Assembly (NCBI GenBank): GCA_028370155.1
Contig: CP116670.1
Location: 124,001-188,000, forward strand
Direction of reading: 5' to 3'
Origin: Arthrobacter sp. OVS8
GTDB taxonomy: Bacteria > Actinomycetota > Actinomycetes > Actinomycetales > Micrococcaceae
DNA length: 64,000 bases
In this document: piece by piece, positions 60,862-64,000 of the stretch
How positions within the stretch are numbered: the first letter of the stretch is position 1
How the letters are laid out: the number at the start of each line of letters is the position of its first letter
The notes under the pieces: generated by a model
What the model saw: only the letters and a program-made list of their open reading frames with translations
Databases searched by the model: none
Told to the model about the DNA's origin: nothing
Translations under genes and position numbers: made by a program

Positions 60862-61602
60862 ATGAGAAGAACAATGGCCACCCTGGGGGTTGTGGGGCTG
60901 GGGCTGATGTCGGCGACTGTCGCTGCCAATGCGGCACCCCGGAAGAGAAGAAGATCACCATCTGCCATGCAACGAACGCGGCGGGGAACCCGTTCGTTGT
61001 GGAGACCATCAACCTCAACGCACTGCGGGCCCACGCGGACGACACGCGCGACATCGTGCCGGCCAACGGCGGGGATATTTTCCCCACGGCCAGAACCTGA
61101 CCCACGCCAATCTCGCGCTCCTGGCGAATAACTGCGTCGCCGTCACCGTTCCGGTTGATCCTCCGGTTGATCCGCCTGTTGATCCGCCGGTGGACCCGCC
61201 CGTTGATCCTCCGGCTGATCCGCCGGTTGATCCGCCGGTTGATCCGCCGGTTGATCCTCCGGTAGACCCGCCGGCTGATCCGGGTTCCGGGGCGAAACTG
61301 TCGATCCGCCGGCCGATCCGGGCCCGGAGGAGGTAACCCCGGTGGCTGACACGACGCCGGAAGCGGTCCTCACGCCGTCGGCGCCAACGGCCGTGGTGCC
61401 GAAAGCCGCGGTACCGGCGGCGAATGCCACCGGAGTTGCCGCGAAGAAGGCGAATGTTGGCTACAACGTCCAGACCGCGGTGGGCCGCAGCTCGGACACC
61501 GGCATTCCCGTCTGGCTGGCGGCGCTGACCGGAGTGTTCACTGCCGGCGCGGCGATGGTGCTCTGGCAGGGCGGACGGCGCGCCAGGAACAGCGAGGGCT
61601 AG
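60862..61602 (+). CDS. Secreted surface protein with VDPP repeats and C-terminal membrane anchor (three frame breaks)
   Basis: About 247 residues. Signal peptide TMATLGVVGLGLMSATVAAN, then a conserved N-domain KKITICHATNAAGNPFVVET with DIVPANGGDIFPHGQNLTHA (the I-C-H-A-T-x-x-x-N-P family common in actinobacterial wall proteins). About ten V/A-D-P-P tetrapeptide repeats follow, then a Thr/Ala/Pro-rich stalk. The C-terminus is NVGYNVQTAVGRSSDTG, then a helix IPVWLAALTGVFTAGAAMVL and a basic tail RRARNSEG. This resembles a sorting signal without a classical LPXTG. C or G losses near 60937, 61083 and 61291 split the frame. The adjacent sortase gene suggests the two are a pair. Confidence 0.75.
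61154..61281 (+). repeat. 12-bp tandem repeats encoding V/A-D-P-P
   Basis: About ten and a half copies of gttgatccgccg with synonymous changes (gtggacccg, gttgatcct, gctgatccg). The protein repeat is Val-Asp-Pro-Pro or Ala-Asp-Pro-Pro. It forms a rigid, proline-rich spacer in the surface protein and could vary in copy number by slippage. Confidence 0.9.
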
Positions 61603-61691
61603 CCAGTATTAGTAACAGGGCGGGTGCTGCGATCGCGGCACCCGCCCGCATGTTCCGATTCCCGAGCGCACGTACGTCGACAGGAGCCGTC

Positions 61692-62419
61692 ATGAGCAGT
61701 CACCGCCAGGTCCGCCGACGCCGGGTCCCCGGTATCCGCGGACTGGCGCTCTGCCGGAGGGACACGCTCCTACTGGCCGCTTGCCTGCTGGGACTCCTCG
61801 CTGCGTGGTTGTTCTACGCAGCGTCCGGGCCGGGGAACGCGCAGCCGGCATTCGGACTGGAAGCGGAGCCAATCGAGTCCGTGGAGGGAACCGCCGCGCC
61901 ACCACCGCCGACGCCGACGTCGTCTCAGCCGTCCATTGTCGCTGTCGCGGCTCCGGCGCCCGCGGCGCAGGGCCCGGCGGCCTCGATCCCGCAGCGCATC
62001 ACCTACCCGGCAGCGGGCATAAACGTGGCGGTTCACCCCTGGAACCGTCGGCGGCGATACTGCAGGCCGGAGCATTGTGCCGCCTGAGACGATGGACGGG
62101 TACTGGCTCACCCCTTCGGCACGCCCGGTGCGGGGTCGACGAACACCACCTACGTCATCGGCCACAGCTGGGACGGTCTGGACGCGCCGTTCAACCACCT
62201 GAGCTCGGACACGGCACCGGGAGACGTATTCACAGTGACCACGGAGACGGGAGTGCTCCGCTACGCCGTGGATTCGGTCACCACCTACACGAAGTCCACC
62301 CTGAAGGACAGCCCCGTCTGGGATGCCGTTCCGAACCGTCTGGTCCTGATCAGCTGCTACACGGAGGACCCGTGGGGAAGAACGTGGTGGTGGTCGCGAC
62401 GCCGGCCCGGGGCCCGTAA
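61692..62419 (+). CDS. Sortase family transpeptidase, class E/F-like (about four frame breaks)
   Basis: About 243 residues. An N-terminal membrane anchor (LLLAACLLGLLAAWLFYAAS) and a Pro/Ala stalk precede a sortase barrel: RITYPAAGINVAVHPLEP, TTYVIGHSWDGLDAPFNHLS with the catalytic His, VLRYAVDSVTTYTKSTLKD, and RLVLISCYTEDPWGKNVVVV with the catalytic Cys. The position usually held by the catalytic Arg looks like Lys (W-G-K-N) in this hand alignment. Losses near 62040, 62068, 62116 and 62374, all in C or G runs, split the frame. CAGGAG SD before the ATG. It directly follows the surface-protein gene that is likely its substrate. Confidence 0.8.
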
Positions 62420-62445
62420 CCTTTCTGCGGAACCGGCAACCGGAC

Positions 62446-62461
62446 GTTCGGATAGTGAGAC
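62446..62461 (+). promoter_or_regulatory. Operator-like motif GTTCGGATAGTGAGAC upstream of leuB
   Basis: It shares ATAGTGAGAC and the GTnC start with the ilvB motif and lies immediately upstream of the leuB -35 (TTGACC at 62465). A protein bound here would touch the promoter. Confidence 0.6.
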
Positions 62462-62464
62462 AAG

Positions 62465-62495
62465 TTGACCAGCATGTGGATCACTTGGCTACGCT
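62465..62495 (+). promoter_or_regulatory. leuB promoter (TTGACC / TACGCT)
   Basis: -35 TTGACC (62465-62470) and -10 TACGCT (62490-62495) with a 19-bp spacer. The ATG at 62502 follows the -10 by 6 nt and there is no SD, so leuB mRNA is probably leaderless. Confidence 0.55.
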
Positions 62496-62501
62496 GAAAA
62501 C

Positions 62502-63567
62502 ATGAGCGCATCCACCATTGATCTGGCCGTCATTCCCGGCGACGGCATCGGCCCCGAGGTCACCGCGGAGGCCGTGAAGGTCCTCGAGAAGGCCGCCGCC
62601 GCCGAGGGCATTGTGCTGCAGCAGACGCAGTACAAGCTCGGCGCGCAGCACTGGCTCGAAACGGGGAGACCCTGCCGGAGGAAACCCTCGCCGATCTCCG
62701 CACCCGCGACGCCATCCTCTTCGGTGCCGTCGGCGCGGCCCCGGGCGACACCCGCATCCCCTCCGGCATCATCGAGCGTGAGCTGCTCCTCAAGCTGCGC
62801 TTCAGCCTGGACCACTTCGTCAACCTGCGCCCGTCCCGGCTGTACCCGGGGTCGGCAGCCCGCTCGCCAACCCCGGCGACATCGATTTCATCGTGGTCCG
62901 CGAGGGCACCGAGGGACCCTACGTCGGCAACGGCGGGACGCTGCGCCCCGGCACCCCGCACGAGGTGGCCACCGAAGTCTCGCTCAACACCGCCCACGGC
63001 GTGGAGCGCGTGGTCCGCGACGCCTTCCGCCGGGCCAACGACCGCCCGCGCAAGAAGCTGACCCTGGTCCACAAGCACAACGTCCTGGTCTTCGCCGGCC
63101 ACCTCTGGAAGCGGACCGTGGAGGCCGTGGCCCAGGAATTCCCGGACGTCACCCATGACTACCTGCACATCGACGCCGCCACGATCTTTATGGTCACGGA
63201 CCCGGCGCGCTTCGACGTGATCGTCACGGACAACCTCTTCGGCGACATCATCACGGACCTCGCCGCCGCCGTCACCGGCGGCATCGGCCTGGCCGCCTCC
63301 GGCAACATCAACATGGAACGCACCGCGCCGTCCATGTTCGAACCCGTCCACGGCTCGGCTCCGGACATTGCCGGCCAGCAGAAGGCGGACCCGACGGCGG
63401 CCATCCTCTCCGCGGCGCTGCTGCTGGACCACCTGGGCTACGGCGCCGCCGCCCGCAAGATCGAGGCGGCCGTCGTCGCGGACATCGCGGCCCGCGGCGC
63501 TGCAGCTCCGGACGCCGCAGCCCGCAGCACCAGCGCGATCGGCGACGCCATCGCCGCCGCCCTGTAA
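62502..63567 (+). CDS. leuB: 3-isopropylmalate dehydrogenase (two frame breaks)
   Basis: About 355-residue NAD enzyme oxidising and decarboxylating 3-isopropylmalate in leucine synthesis. [117 protein letters not shown] (metal-binding Asp residues) and [21 protein letters not shown] losses near 62665 ([12 protein letters not shown]) and 62851 ([14 protein letters not shown]) split the frame. ilvE follows 125 bp downstream in the same direction. Confidence 0.95.
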
Positions 63568-63691
63568 ACGCCACCAGGCACCGGGCGGCGGCCCCGTCAA
63601 CGGGCGTAAGCTTGTTTCGAATCACCAATATGCTGCCGTGGTCCGACGATGAACCACGTTCACACACCAGGCAGCCGACCGTGGAGGAACC

Positions 63692-64000
63692 ATGACTCAG
63701 ACTGCCCATGGCGTCGAATTCACCCAGCAGCCCTCGGCAACCCCGAAGTCCGCTGAAGAACGTGCTGCCATCCTGGCGAACCCGGGTTTCGGCAACTATT
63801 TCACCGACCACACCGCGATCGTCGACTACAGCGTCGACGCCGAGGGCAAGGGCGGCTGGCACGATGCCCGCGTTGAGGCCTACGGCCCCATCTCCCTGGA
63901 TCCCTCCGCCGCCGTGCTGCACTACGGTCAGGAAATCTTCGAGGGCTCAAGGCCTACCGCCACGCCGACGGGTCCATCTGGACCTTCCGGCCGGAGGCCA
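63692..64000 (+). CDS. ilvE: Branched-chain amino acid aminotransferase, N-terminal part (cut by window end)
   Basis: Class IV PLP aminotransferase making the final step of Val, Leu and Ile synthesis. The visible N-terminus reads [60 protein letters not shown] and [20 protein letters not shown]. One C is missing near 63952 (gagggctcaagg should read EGLKAY), after which the frame continues to the window edge. SD GGAGGAACC before the ATG. The rest of the gene lies beyond the window. Confidence 0.93.
   Translation, partial: MTQTAHGVEFTQQPSATPKSAEERAAILANPGFGNYFTDHTAIVDYSVDAEGKGGWHDARVEAYGPISLDPSAAVLHYGQEIFEGSRPTATPTGPSGPSGRRP

Noticed and set aside
61154..61281. CRISPR-like array
   Set aside because: The repeats are contiguous 12-bp coding units without spacers; no cas genes are present.

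Overview
The window is GC-rich actinobacterial DNA. It is most like a soil member of the Micrococcaceae (Arthrobacter, Pseudarthrobacter or a relative). The grounds are the GC bias, the NrtR-nadABC-cysteine desulfurase operon, the ilvD / ilvBNC-serA / leuB-ilvE arrangement, several probably leaderless genes, and product families typical of that group. The genus is an inference.

A technical point governs the whole annotation. Roughly 65 to 70 reading-frame breaks lie in about 33 otherwise ordinary genes, including essential ones such as metG, leuB and the nad genes. Almost all are explained by one lost base, usually in a run of five identical bases (G or C, sometimes T or A), occasionally a shorter or longer run. 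Two tRNA genes also seem to lack one base in such runs. I read these as sequencing or assembly errors and give each gene as one feature with its break points. Protein lengths quoted assume the missing bases are restored.

Layout. 1-5.9 kb: nrtR (5' cut by the window) and a coupled nadA-nadB-nadC-cysteine desulfurase operon for de novo NAD synthesis. 6-11.4 kb: GtrA-like and DUF1684 proteins, an M20 peptidase, a lipoprotein, a transglutaminase-fold protein, then an AraC regulator divergent from a polyol operon (11.6-17.1 kb: binding protein, two permeases, polyol dehydrogenase, sugar kinase, no ATPase gene). 17.1-21.4 kb: a MarR/luciferase-like monooxygenase pair, an MFS transporter and an M28 aminopeptidase lipoprotein. 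21.7-28.9 kb: the most interesting locus, an EctB-type diaminobutyrate aminotransferase, a dedicated aspartokinase and a membrane-bound Pls/PosA-type homopoly(amino acid) synthetase. Together they predict a poly-diaminobutyrate. 28.9-36.6 kb (minus strand): RND transporter, malate:quinone oxidoreductase, solute-binding lipoprotein, fasciclin lipoprotein. 37-45 kb: two tRNAs, a GAP/Sap-type membrane protein, Bcp peroxiredoxin, MarR regulator, several small or unknown proteins, a PQQ-type sugar dehydrogenase lipoprotein and a sunset-domain membrane protein.

45.2-64 kb: LysR regulator, ilvD, an ilvBNC operon with a valine-rich leader and attenuator, serA, an ABC permease/ATPase pair, metG, a 1.44-kb IS3-type element inserted in the loop of what looks like the metG terminator, a repeat-rich surface protein with its own sortase, leuB and the start of ilvE. 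A shared 16-bp motif, GTCCAAATAGTGAGAC-like, lies upstream of ilvD, ilvB and leuB and suggests one regulator for the branched-chain amino acid genes.
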